From assembly GCA_030549495.1 (NCBI GenBank), contig JAUIRK010000164.1, forward strand, positions 124,001 to 188,000: 64,000 bases of DNA. Direction: 5' to 3'. Source of the DNA: Nectonema munidae (Eukaryota > Nematomorpha > Nectonematoida > Nectonematidae). The number at the start of each line of letters is the position of its first letter. Position 1 is the stretch's first letter. This document shows, piece after piece, positions 26,401-32,066 of the stretch. The position numbers were made by a program, and so were the translations under genes. Under the pieces are notes generated by a model. That model saw only the letters and a program-made list of their open reading frames with translations, was not told where the DNA came from and ran no database searches.

Positions 26401-26431
26401 ACAAACTGCAGGATATTCTCTACAAACCCAC
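2013..26431 (-). CDS. DOT1L: DOT1-like histone H3 lysine-79 methyltransferase (split gene, 11 exons found, 5' end missing)
   Basis: Established for the family: DOT1 proteins transfer methyl groups from S-adenosylmethionine to lysine 79 of nucleosomal histone H3 in the nucleus. They have a seven-beta-strand fold and no SET domain. Seen here: exons at 26357-26431, 21738-21801, 19954-20091, 19034-19124, 17212-17369, 14865-14997, 10124-10192, 5493-5599, 3820-3846, 3661-3694 and 2013-2407 join in phase with GT/AG borders. They encode about 429 residues. Landmarks in order are a WVC start, RLCD-like LCDRYN, YGETNF, the SAM loop DLGSGIGN, GDFLDDNF, INNFAF, the FRPENYRITDR strand and PYYIYTIDR. All match the DOT1 catalytic core by eye. 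The C-terminal tail is Ser/Lys/Glu-rich and far shorter than in vertebrate DOT1L. The N-terminal exon(s) before the tryptophan were not located. The introns are full of transposons. Confidence 0.9.
3661..3694 (-). CDS. DOT1L: DOT1-like exon j (with an alternative longer form)
   Basis: The acceptor is TTTTCTTTTTTTAG. The exon starts VKKTKKNPMLN, a basic stretch like the lysine-rich tail after the DOT1 core. The chosen donor is AATG|GTAATG, whose phase fits exon k. The frame stays open past this donor through a serine-rich run (SSLSSMSSLASK) to a TAG at 3542-3544, and a poorer donor at 3577 has the same phase. Longer splice forms or intron retention are therefore possible. Confidence 0.6.
3820..3846 (-). 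CDS. DOT1L: DOT1-like exon i (27-nt microexon)
   Basis: The acceptor ends TTTAAGCTGCAG and the donor is AAT|GTAAGG. Nine codons, KFFDERSKN, are phase 0 at both ends. It follows TIDRSL in the position where DOT1L has ENYFSSLKNPK. The splice sites are good and the phase fits. Its shortness is the main reason for caution. Confidence 0.65.
5493..5599 (-). CDS. DOT1L: DOT1-like exon h (YYIYTIDR motif)
   Basis: The acceptor is CACTTTTGCTTAG and the donor is TTG|GTATGT. The exon encodes SIMSMEKFM..., FSWT and IPYYIYTIDRSL, equal to the SVSWTGKPVSYYLHTIDR segment that closes the DOT1 catalytic core. It is separated from exon g by a 4.5-kb intron carrying the Tigger element. Confidence 0.9.
5600..6724. 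other. DOT1-like intron left of the Tigger element
   Basis: No exon or repeat is recognised here. A short GC-rich patch near 6085-6120 (GTGGGTACCCGCGAGTACTCAC) is partly palindromic. The open frame at 6678-6869 is an artefact of the Tigger left end. Confidence 0.4.
6725..9141 (+). mobile_element. Tigger/pogo-type DNA transposon with broken transposase
   Basis: The left end reads TAGTCGAACCT and the right end, inverted, reads CAGTCAAACCT, the typical pogo/Tigger terminus. Both ends are followed by GCGGCC/GTGGCC-rich subterminal repeats. A TA dinucleotide flanks each side (6723-6724, 9142-9143), as expected for TA target duplication. The 2.4-kb length is normal for a complete Tigger. The element sits in a DOT1-like intron, in antisense orientation to that gene. 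Confidence 0.9.
7321..8861 (+). pseudogene. Tigger transposase (CENP-B/DDE family), frameshifted
   Basis: This is the cut-and-paste transposase of the Tigger element. The coding sequence starts MAPGRFPLSVEKR with a CENP-B-type helix-turn-helix (about 7321-7560). A frameshift follows at 7560, then a second DNA-binding half, YEWFKDTTARVLPVSGPLL. The catalytic part is spread over frames: MDETGLF (Asp at 7851), ILDNAACRP (Asp at 8168) and QPMDHGII (Asp at 8258). The last two aspartates are 30 residues apart, as in pogo-type DDD enzymes. The usual histidine after DNA is replaced by arginine. The C-terminus, KTMLDFFKKT, ends near 8861. At least three frame changes make it non-functional. Confidence 0.9.
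9142..10123. other. DOT1-like intron right of the Tigger element
   Basis: This AT-rich intron carries one exon-like 44-nt segment at 9706-9749 on the minus strand (acceptor CTCTCTATTTAG, donor AAAA|GTAAGA), discussed in the findings. Nothing else is supported. Confidence 0.4.
10124..10192 (-). CDS. DOT1L: DOT1-like exon g
   Basis: The acceptor is TTTTGACTTTTTAG and the donor is GATG|GTATGT. It encodes TKIISTYPFRPENYRITDRS, matching RIVSSKPFAPLNFRINSRN of DOT1L. It joins the exon at 5599 directly in phase. A 44-nt exon-like segment at 9706-9749 would break the frame if included. Confidence 0.9.
10382..11556. mobile_element. hAT-like non-autonomous element with TTGACTTT repeats
   Basis: The left end reads CAGGGTGAGGAAAAATTGAC and the right end, inverted, reads CAGGGCGAGTAAAAGTCAA. 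CAGGG termini are typical of hAT transposons. Both ends carry several copies of an ATTGACTTTATTGAC-like motif (10397-10460 and 11398-11545). The 8-bp flanks match at only four positions, so the target duplication is not preserved. No convincing transposase frame was found inside. It lies in the intron between DOT1-like exons f and g. Confidence 0.65.
11557..12517. other. DOT1-like intron
   Basis: The sequence is AT-rich. A minus-strand splice-like segment at about 12064-12114 (donor GATAAT|GTAAGT) reads ENFIFPHLKNQN. Exons f and g already join directly, so it is not needed and would insert foreign residues into the catalytic core. Confidence 0.4.
12518..13631 (+). pseudogene. Unnamed repeated mobile-element protein, copy 1 (broken)
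   Basis: This is related to the minus-strand copy at 59169-61015 (shared LFIDSxKxxLKAxLxxNGNK and GPQIRxxIxD). I cannot name the superfamily. From memory, similar uncharacterised proteins are scattered in insect and other invertebrate genomes, usually in many copies. The first block (12518-12775) reads GDQDKAWAPHMVCKKCTEYL and FGIPMIWRE. After a frameshift it continues with a Cys/His segment, DCYFC...HVPHC, to a stop at about 12895. A third block (12948-13631) has FIDSNKRSLKAVLVHNGNK, CVDMKMVNFLL, FPSLHIKLGMMKQF and GPQIRHLIRD. It then breaks off without the C-terminal third. A good acceptor, TTTTTTACAG, precedes the first block, suggesting the element has an intron. It is antisense in a DOT1-like intron. 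Confidence 0.8.
13750..14110 (-). mobile_element. RTE-like LINE fragment (C-terminal end of reverse transcriptase ORF)
   Basis: Minus-strand frames read YKVCVRSTICYGPECWVMKK (14035-14110) and then RMIRMMCG...RLRWFGHVERM and KRGRPK (13750-14025). This order, YG-ECW, RMLRWMCG and RWFGHV-R followed by GRPK, is the usual C-terminal end of RTE-type LINE polyproteins. A frame break separates the two parts. No polymerase core is present, so this is a 5'-truncated dead copy, as is common for LINE insertions. Confidence 0.8.
14111..14864. other. DOT1-like intron, no feature recognised
   Basis: Very AT-rich sequence. Two stretches near 14480-14520 and 14680-14720 share a TTTAGTCTGA-like phrase. I see no exon or classifiable repeat. 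Confidence 0.4.
14865..14997 (-). CDS. DOT1L: DOT1-like exon f (NNFAF motif)
   Basis: The acceptor is TTCCTCTTTTTAG and the donor is AACG|GTAAGC. The exon encodes LMKGDFLDDNFLEV, a hydrophobic strand, INNFAFREINQKLKQIF and RNLDN. GDF(L/I) and NNFAF are signature segments of the DOT1 active site and substrate channel. The one-base overhang completes a glycine with exon g. Confidence 0.93.
15032..15137. mobile_element. TTAA-type MITE (piggyBac-like ends), copy 1
   Basis: The unit is bounded by TTAA on both sides. The right end, inverted, reads TTAACCCGTTATCGG and the left end reads TTAACAGGTTATCG. Its interior carries ATCGTCTG and GCAGACGATT motifs also found in the copies at 34447-34581 and 50002-50139. 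TTAA targets and CCC-type termini are characteristic of piggyBac elements. Confidence 0.6.
15138..17090. other. DOT1-like intron with a possible cassette exon and a Tigger-like relic
   Basis: A minus-strand segment at 15257-15334 has good splice sites and an open 26-codon frame (see findings). At about 15640-15785, phrases such as GTTATAGACAGATAGTGG and TTATAGAGGCTGCTTTTTTG resemble the subterminal repeats of the Tigger element, suggesting a degraded relative. The rest is AT-rich and unassigned, including a GTAATA donor-like site near 16272. Confidence 0.35.
17091..17205 (+). repeat. (GAT)n microsatellite
   Basis: About 115 bases consist of GAT/ATG triplets with a few GGT, GTG and GTGGAT interruptions. 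The repeat explains all the Met/Asp-, His- or Ser-only frames seen here. It ends a few bases inside the intron from the DOT1-like exon e donor at 17211-17210. Confidence 0.95.
17212..17369 (-). CDS. DOT1L: DOT1-like exon e (SAM fold continuation)
   Basis: The acceptor is CACTTTTATACAG and the donor is CAA|GTAAAT. The exon encodes IGNVVLQFAALSKC, the acidic residue of IEVE that would sit near the cofactor, and DKQFRSILSWFGKKCKSY. These match VGQVVLQVAAATNCK and MDREFRKWMKWYGKKH of DOT1L. Directly after the donor the intron becomes a long (ATC)n repeat, so the 5' splice site borders a microsatellite. Confidence 0.93.
17644..17864. mobile_element. hAT-type MITE (GTAGTGGGATTC ends)
   Basis: The right end, inverted, is CAGTAGTGGGATTCC and the left end is GAGTAGTGGGATTC. 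The 8-bp flanks AATACACG and AAAACACC match at six of eight positions, fitting an aged hAT target duplication. Just inside the left end is GCCGGTTCGCACCGGTT, an internal palindrome. From memory, very similar hAT termini occur in other animals, but I cannot name the family with certainty. Confidence 0.75.
17865..19033. other. DOT1-like intron, largely unassigned
   Basis: Near 17865-17930, AAAACACCCAAATATACCC and following bases resemble the inverted ends of the element at 44443-44965. Otherwise the stretch is AT-rich without exons or clear repeats. Confidence 0.35.
19034..19124 (-). CDS. DOT1L: DOT1-like exon d (SAM-binding motif)
   Basis: The acceptor is TTTTTTATTTAG and the donor is AGCG|GTACGC. 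The exon encodes TYGETNFNQVQKMIQ and then STDTFLDLGSG. YGET with a following Phe, and the acidic DLGSG loop, are the diagnostic cofactor-binding elements of DOT1. The last base is the first base of the glycine codon completed in exon e, giving DLGSGIGN. Confidence 0.93.
19409..19618. mobile_element. Possible TTAA-type MITE, diverged
   Basis: The right end, inverted, reads TTAATCCGTTATCGGGCAT, close to TTAACCCGTTATCGGCCAG of the copy at 15032-15137. The left end begins TTAACCCAAGAAT, like the copy at 34447. The interior is not clearly related. Support is limited to the two ends. Confidence 0.35.
19954..20091 (-). CDS. DOT1L: DOT1-like exon c
   Basis: The acceptor is preceded by a run of T (TTTTTTTTGAATCCAG) and the donor is GAA|GTAATC. 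The exon is exactly 46 codons. It includes SSDLLRWMLDFVYSRSV, which corresponds to the STGLLRHILQQVYNHSV helix before the SAM fold in DOT1L. It joins in phase 0 at both ends. Confidence 0.88.
20391..20936. mobile_element. Non-autonomous hAT element with perfect 8-bp target duplication
   Basis: The ends are CAGAGGTACTCAATTGG (left) and, inverted, CAGGGCTACTCAACT (right). Both sides are flanked by CTCTAGGA (20383-20390 and 20937-20944), a perfect 8-bp duplication as made by hAT transposases. A GGCGGCCCGCGGTCCG stretch lies just inside the left end. No transposase frame remains. It sits in the intron between DOT1-like exons b and c. Confidence 0.92.
21402..21585 (+). repeat. Dispersed repeat R1, copy 1
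   Basis: This shares long imperfect identity with 53110-53295 in the same orientation: CCAATGAGTC, AGAAGACAAGAAA, ATCGGCTCAACCAAAAA, ATTTTTAGTCATGGTATAGAA and GAGCATATCTA-like phrases occur in the same order. No coding capacity is visible. Just before it, GAGGTCTGACTGTA (21390-21403) resembles a Tigger right terminus. Confidence 0.75.
21738..21801 (-). CDS. DOT1L: DOT1-like exon b
   Basis: The acceptor is TTTCCTTTTAG and the donor is ATG|GTAAGTT. Sixty-four bases encode YYDVKALCDRYN followed by a hydrophobic HTIDIF stretch, matching the MQRLCDKYNRAID helix of DOT1. The phase is consistent with exons a and c. Confidence 0.85.
22440..24660 (+). mobile_element. Eroded retroelement with gag-like and reverse-transcriptase/RNase H-like islands
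   Basis: This stretch is clearly richer in G and C than its flanks. It is open in fragments on the plus strand. A gag-like part (22450-23080) ends in an arginine cluster (RRRRQEAARRRNKRN). About 23990-24095 reads IISPCFLVPKADGATRLVANF, the usual N-terminal block of LTR/DIRS-type reverse transcriptases. Islands at 24200-24540 include LGVIYYLGTLAHR and VWVDASLRGIGIV, the latter like an RNase H start, then LQLLAVLLRI. Many stops and frame changes are present and the polymerase active-site block is missing. Gypsy-like and DIRS-like origins are both possible. No long terminal repeats were found. Confidence 0.65.
24661..26356. other. DOT1-like intron, no feature recognised
   Basis: Composition falls back to AT-rich after the retroelement, possibly including its 3' end to about 24960. 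I see no exon, RNA gene or classifiable repeat. Confidence 0.4.
26357..26431 (-). CDS. DOT1L: DOT1-like exon a (N-terminal helical part of the catalytic domain)
   Basis: The acceptor is a T-rich tract ending TTTGTAG and the donor is CAAG|GTAATT. The exon begins with the third base of a split codon, then reads WVCREYPAV...RKIDKT, and ends with two bases completed to Ser by the next exon. This corresponds to the RWVCEEIPDL segment of animal DOT1L, and the break just before the tryptophan is where I would expect a DOT1 exon border. The next upstream coding exon must end with two bases and a donor. Confidence 0.8.
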
Positions 26432-28587
26432 CTACAAATAAAGTGATTCAAAAAACTTAAAAAACATGAACAATTAAGAAATTAGTTATATATTCGTAGA
26501 CTAGAGCAGGGTTACCAAAGTGCTTACCAATCTCTTAGGATCGTAAGCATAATTCAAGCGATACACTGAAAGGACCCTTGGTGGTCAAGTGTTCAAAAAC
26601 AACGAATTGAATCGGATATAGAAAAGAAGTGATTGCGTTTACAATTAAGAGCATGCTATTTCCTCTTATGCCAGGAAGCAACAAGGCCATCCTTGTCATT
26701 CAGTTTTCCTTGGATGAAAAATAAGTTTGAAAAATAAGTCTTTGAATATTTATTACGTCAAGGGGGCAATAGATGCTAGATTTCCATCTCTAGGAATTTC
26801 TGAGTAAAAAGGTTTAGCAAACGCTGTCCTGCAGACGTGTCTGCTCAAAACATCATAAGGCCAAAACGCCTGAAAACCTAAACGTCAAAATAGAAAACTT
26901 CCACAAATTTAAACACATAATACAAAAATTCGGAAATTTTGTTTCAATAAATTAATTGCGTTTTTTTAATTTTAACTTTGGTTTGAATGTTTTGACAGGA
27001 AATAGTTGAATATGTCATAGGTATATCGGATCAACTTCATTTGCCGATGCCGATATCCGTTCTTAAAACTACAAGCTTTTTAAGAGTCACAGGTGTCTCT
27101 ATTAAATGTATACTATGAATAAAAGGGTAGGAGCAAGCCAGTAGCTGCATCATCAACTTGTCTCAAGTTGGACTATCAACTCGCCCAAATAGAGCGAGAA
27201 AAGCAAAGTCCCTCTGGAATTTTATAAGTATACACACAGGAAGGAACACGGATGTTTGACCGTTTTGAGAAGTCGGAGTGCGTTTTCTAATGAAAAATGT
27301 AGCAGGAATTTGAACAAGAGCTCACAAATTTTTGTGCGGGCCAATTATTTTTTATAGCACATAACTAAATAAGAAAGTATTATTATCTATATTTATATGA
27401 TAGATTTGAATAAATATTTATAGAGAAATTCTGTATAGTCTCGGAACAGAATAGGACTACTGAAGGGCTGCATGTCGTAAGAGGCGACTAAAAACATCTA
27501 TATAGAGTTATATAAATTTAGTAAAACTGAGAGTTAAATTTGTAATGGAATACACAAATTAGGAAAAATGCCTTTATTAATTACATTTGCTAAATATACC
27601 TTAAACAATCAAGTCTTTCATTCCAGAAATCAAAGATAGCGCATCTTTATTTTTATGTTATATTCTTTTTATCAAGATTGCTTTTATGTGTGAGTTTTTT
27701 TTTATCAAGATTGCTTGAATGGTTGGCAATGGAATAGCAAAATCAATTCTTACAAACGTTTACTTTCGTGAGCATTTGTCCGAAAATATGTTAAGGGTGT
27801 GCGCATATGTCAGTGCATGTTATTATATATATATTATCCTCGATGCAGTAAAACTTTTTAATTGATCTTATATAGCAGGGTTATGAAGTCTTCGACACGG
27901 AGGACCGCCCCTCAGCAACTATCTTCAAAACAATCAAAAGGATAAAGACATCCAATAACTTCTCATTTCACTATAATCAATTAGATTTTACTTCCCTTTA
28001 GCTCTATGTATGATCTGATATAATAACAAAGGGAAGACAAGGGTGAAAAGATCATTGTGATTTTAAATATTTATTCAATTGCATATTATACTAGCATAAA
28101 GCAAGACTTTCCAGTGTATTTAATTTGACACATTTTTATAAGTTTGCCGCGTGTTTGATTTGAAATTTAAAAAAATGGGGAGACAAGGGAGTCGAAGTCA
28201 TTGTGTTTTTGAATATTCATTCAACTACATATATCTAAATTTTGATACTCTTCTATTATTTCTCCGTGTTTAATTTGAAATAATAAAAATAGGAAGACAA
28301 CTTGGTAAAAATTATTGTGTTTTTGAAAAGGGATAGAAAAAGCATTTTTAATGATCTCTATGTTATAGTGGTAGTATAACGAAATATTGGAGTGTTAAAA
28401 GAAGAATCAAAGTATATTTTCTCAATCCTGTTAAAAATGAGAGATTTTTTAGGCGTATGATTGGGGTTAGATAGATGGTATCATGTTTAAAATATATTTG
28501 AAAAACTTACAATTTAGAAGAAGAACTTCAGCTAAAGATGCACTATTCGTGCACGAGTTGAATATAGAGATTTAGTACTAAAAGGTA
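26432..28587. other. Unassigned stretch upstream of the known DOT1-like exons
   Basis: The missing 5' exons of the DOT1-like gene should lie here or further right on the minus strand. I could not identify one. CAGGGTTACCAAAGTGC at 26507 looks like a hAT terminus without a partner. The rest is AT-rich. Confidence 0.35.
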
Positions 28588-28823
28588 ACGGTAATGTCTT
28601 ACTTTACGCTGCTTCCGTCAATCAAAAATTTTCAAGCAATTATTTGTTGTTGCGACGTCAATCAAAGTATACATTTTTCAACGTAGTTTATTTCGTTGAT
28701 GCATATTACTAAAGATTCGAGATCTTTTGCATAAAACTAACGCATTAAATTTAAAAAATTTAGAACAAATGAAAAAATGTTACAATTTTTGATTGATGGA
28801 ATCGTAAAGTAAAACATTACCTG
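28588..28823. mobile_element. MITE with GGTAATGTYTTACTTTACG ends
   Basis: The left end is CGGTAATGTCTTACTTTACG and the right end, inverted, is CAGGTAATGTTTTACTTTACG, followed on both sides by (C/A)GTCAATCAAAAATT. The inverted arms extend about 40 bases with few mismatches. The flanking 8-mers match only partly, so the superfamily (hAT is plausible from the CAGG terminus) is uncertain. Confidence 0.65.
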
Positions 28824-28935
28824 AAAAACATCCCTTAGGATCAAAAAAGCATGATAAAATGAAGAATTCAAAAATGCGGATTCTAGTGGATTAGCATGAA
28901 AAATCCACTCATTTTTTCTACGTGTTTATCTTGTG

Positions 28936-29919
28936 GGATCATATGAAGAACAACCACCCCAAAAAATATTTTAGTAGCAAGTGAAGAACAACCACCCCAC
29001 TTCACCCTTCTGAAGAACCACCACCCTAAATAATTTCCTAGCTTTACTGTACAGATCATTATTTTTAGTAAAATAACCTTAAAATTTTATTTAGTGATAT
29101 AATATAATTAAAATCAAAATTTGCATTTATTTTCATACAGTGAATTGCTGAGCCATGTGTTCACATAAACTGAAAAAATGGTTATTGGAAAACCACAAAT
29201 ATTCATGAAGATAAATAAGATTCTAGCTTCTGCATCCGTTAATTCTTTTTTTATTTGCTTTGTGTTTGTTCCAATAAGATTCTGTGTTTTGAGTGTGAAC
29301 TCCATTTTCTTTATTCACAAAATTCAAAGTATGATTTACTGTCATATGTGTAAATCCTAATCTTTCCACATCAACACAAGCTCGCCATTGATCACTATGT
29401 AAAATTAATCCAGGCCCACTTTCTCAATTATAGGAAGGAATGTCTTTGCACTTCTATTTGAACAAATTCCATGTATCCAATTGCAGGAGAAAAAGAAGTA
29501 TCAACTAAACCAAATTTGTTTCCCACGATGATATTTTAGTTTGTGAGAAAAAACAGACTCGTCAATTTGTATTGTGCAGCCAGGACCTCCAAGTTTTATT
29601 GGATTATTCTGAAAATATATTTTACAAACTTCTCTAAAAAATGAAAAGCAATCAATTATTGTTTTTTCACGCAATCCAGTTTGTTGAGATTTGTTTTGAC
29701 ATTTCCATACAATAGTATGTATTCAGGATATCATTATGATTTTAATCCTAATAAAAGTATCCTGGTTATATATTCGCTCGAATAAAATTATCCATTATGC
29801 AATACACATCTTGAAGATTAATAAATCAAAACTCAAATGAAGAATAGCCACCCTAAAAATTTATCTTCTGAAGAATAGTCACCCCAGCATAGTTAGGGTG
29901 GTTGTTCTTCATATGATCC
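28936..29919 (-). mobile_element. Merlin-superfamily DNA transposon
   Basis: The termini are an inverted repeat starting GGATCATATGAAGAACAACC on both sides. The flanks are a perfect 8-bp duplication ATCTTGTG (28928-28935 and 29920-29927). Inside, the minus strand carries an ISXO2/IS1016-like transposase relic. The TIR, target size and transposase type agree with the Merlin superfamily. A second, internal group of GAAGAACAACCACCCC-like phrases lies at 28980-29035 and 29836-29895, so the terminal regions are themselves repetitive. Confidence 0.92.
29110..29720 (-). pseudogene. Merlin (ISXO2-like) transposase relic
   Basis: Reading the minus strand from about 29690 gives TGLREKTIIDCF, then IKLGGPGCTIQIDESVFSH and KLKYHRGK. 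This is the GG-G--V-IDES-F---KY-RG block of ISXO2-like DDE transposases, holding the first catalytic aspartate. It continues with SAKTFLPIIEKV, and after frame changes GVHTQNTESYWNKHKANKK (about 29230-29310) and LIYLHEYLWF. These match the family's G-HTQ-IE--W and YL-EF-WR blocks near the end. At least three stops or frameshifts are present, so it is dead. Confidence 0.88.
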
Positions 29920-29927
29920 ATCTTGTG

Positions 29928-31612
29928 CACGGATAGTCCAAAATTACCGAACTTTATTGATTTATTGAAGGTAGTAGTAATCCCGGAGCAAACTTCAAAA
30001 ACGAACTAGAAGGTAAATGTTTTTAAAATATTAAAATACGCATTTTATCAAAAGAGGAGGCACAAACTAGTTTTAGACATATTCAAGAGAGACATATAGG
30101 GTATATGTGAAAAAGTGATCAAAAATTAGCAAAGGAATTTAAATTAAGTGTTGAAAATCTCATTTAGGTGTGAAATAGCTTGCATACAAAAAAGTATTAT
30201 GATGAAAATTAATATCCAAAAGAGAACAGTTCACGCCTTATCAAATACAAATAAATGTTTCAAAACAAATTAAGGAAAGATATGATGATTGCATATGCAT
30301 TGTTGTTGCATATTGAAATGCCTGAACACGGAAAAGCAAAATTTCAAAAGATGAATAAATGAATGAATGAATGAAAAATCAATGAACGAATCGAAGGCAC
30401 TACTCATTCATACTAATAGTACTATTAGTCGAATGAGTAATTGATTTTTGAATCAAAATTGAAATAAATAAAACACAACAGTAACACAGTTCATAGCGCT
30501 AATGGCAAACAATGATATAATAATGCGTTTAAATGATATGTGAATATTAGACAGAAAAGGTACCGAGGGAGTGTGGTGTGAAAAACAGTGGGAAGGAAAA
30601 GACTGTGATAACAACAATAATGAAATCATAATTTACGACGCTTAGAGTGTCGTGAAATTTAAAACGCTGCAAATACCTATAATTGATATACTGCGTATTA
30701 GCTGTAAACGCAAAAGTATGGTAACAAAACATTTGTGGAGAGAAAGAGGTATTGTATGTAGTATATGGAAAAATATATAAGAAATAAAACTCAATCAATT
30801 ATGATGATTTTATTATTATGATGATAATCATTAAAACATAAAATCAATAATTCGATTAATACAGTATGCTGTACAATCTTATAGAAAAGTAAGGATAAGC
30901 AGATACAACATATTTCAATGATTGGGTGTAATAGACGTTTTGAAAACATTTCACACACCACGCCTGAAACGAGAAACCAGCATACTACATATGAAGCGTC
31001 CGTGATTGTAGATAGTGTGTATCGATTAAATCGACAGATTCATTGATTTCGAGGCTTCAGAAACATCAGCATCTTCATCAGCGTGTACATTGTTTGTATT
31101 GAAATAATGGGCAATTGCCATCTTTCTCTCTTTCGTAAACTGATGATGATGATATTCCATAAAAGAGATTATAGTAGGAGCAAAAATCAATACCTCGACT
31201 AAGATATGGATTTAATGGTTGCGCGTAGGCAGTGTAATGAAAGGCAATAATCGTGTAATTGAAGTAGTAAGATAGGCGCAATAAATGAAAACTGAAAATA
31301 TTGTAGCAAGAAATAACACCCATTGCACACGTGTGTAAAGATTAGCTATCATTTTTTTAGGAAATGAGTTTTCACATTTATTCGGTCCAATGTACATGGT
31401 AAAGGTTTCGGCCTAGGTTAGGCGAACTTTTTTCTTTTTGATTCTTCCGTTTAGACGAATTACAAAGGGAAGAACCAAATTTTCACACGTCCCCTATTGA
31501 CGATTTTTACTTAGATGAAGTTTTTTCTTTTTAGGGTTTTTAATTTCAACTTTGGTATTCATTAACTAATTAATTACCAACTAGCTAATTAACCAACTTG
31601 GTTAATCCATTG
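29928..31612. other. Unassigned stretch with microsatellite and palindrome
   Basis: It contains a short (GAAT)n run (30353-30375) and a palindrome at 30400-30439 (arms TACTCATTC...ACTAATAGT). The wider arms ATCAATTAC/GTAATTGAT-like reach 30374-30449. Minus-strand splice-like segments at 30677-30701 and 31020-31285 are discussed under findings and rejections. No gene is supported. Confidence 0.4.
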
Positions 31613-31613
31613 T

Positions 31614-31822
31614 AGGCAGATGGCTTAGTGGTAGAAGAGCGTGGGCGCTCGATCCAAATGTTCTGGGTTCGATTCCCAATCGTGGGAATCCTTACAATCT
31701 GTCCGGCTATGGAAGACTATTCTTATAACGCCCAAAGGTATGGGCTTTTCAATCAAAACACAGAAAAATGGGATGATATTAATAAAACACTGACACCAAT
31801 CTGTTACACAATAGCATTCCAC
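31614..31822 (+). repeat. tRNA-derived SINE-like unit or tRNA pseudogene
   Basis: The head contains TGGCTTAGTGG at 31621-31631, fitting an RNA polymerase III A box, and GGTTCGATTCC at 31666-31676, fitting a B box. Their 45-base spacing is that of a tRNA. TGGG and CCCA flank the T loop. The anticodon region does not fold into a normal tRNA arm, so a working tRNA is unlikely. About 140 bases of unrelated body follow, as in SINEs. The 3' limit is uncertain. Confidence 0.6.
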
Positions 31823-31872
31823 AGATAGGAAAATTGACCGATTAGACTATATAATATCTTTATATCTATATA

Positions 31873-32066
31873 ACAAAAAATGTTTTATTGAAACAAAAAC
31901 ATTACATTTCGAGCTCAACAAGAACTCTTTATCAAGTTTGTGAAGCAAAACTTGAGATAATAAACCAATCTACATACTTAAGGGACTCTTGCTTCACAAA
32001 CGTGATAAAGAGTTCTTGTTGAGCTAGAAATGTATTGTTTTTGTTTCAATAAAACATCCTTTGTTC
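31873..32066. mobile_element. Inverted-repeat element with Penelope-like terminal motif, type 1
   Basis: Two 75-base arms (31873-31947 and 31990-32066) are near-perfect inverted copies around a 42-base centre. Read outward, each arm has TTGATAAA or GTGATAAA, a small hairpin (GAGTTC-TTGTT-GAGCTC), GAAATGTA and an AATAAAA run. This TGA-hairpin-GAAA layout recalls the hammerhead-like core in the terminal repeats of Penelope-like retroelements. Assignment is by resemblance only. Confidence 0.5.

Noticed and set aside
31020-31285. Pair of minus-strand exon-like segments (FHLLRLSYYFNY... and FTKERKMAIAHYF or VYEREKDG...)
   Set aside because: Splice-like borders exist but no product is recognisable and two frames compete. 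They would also place a stop inside the presumed DOT1-like transcription unit.
31614-31686. Functional tRNA gene
   Set aside because: A and B boxes are present but the acceptor and anticodon arms do not pair, so a SINE head or pseudogene is more likely.
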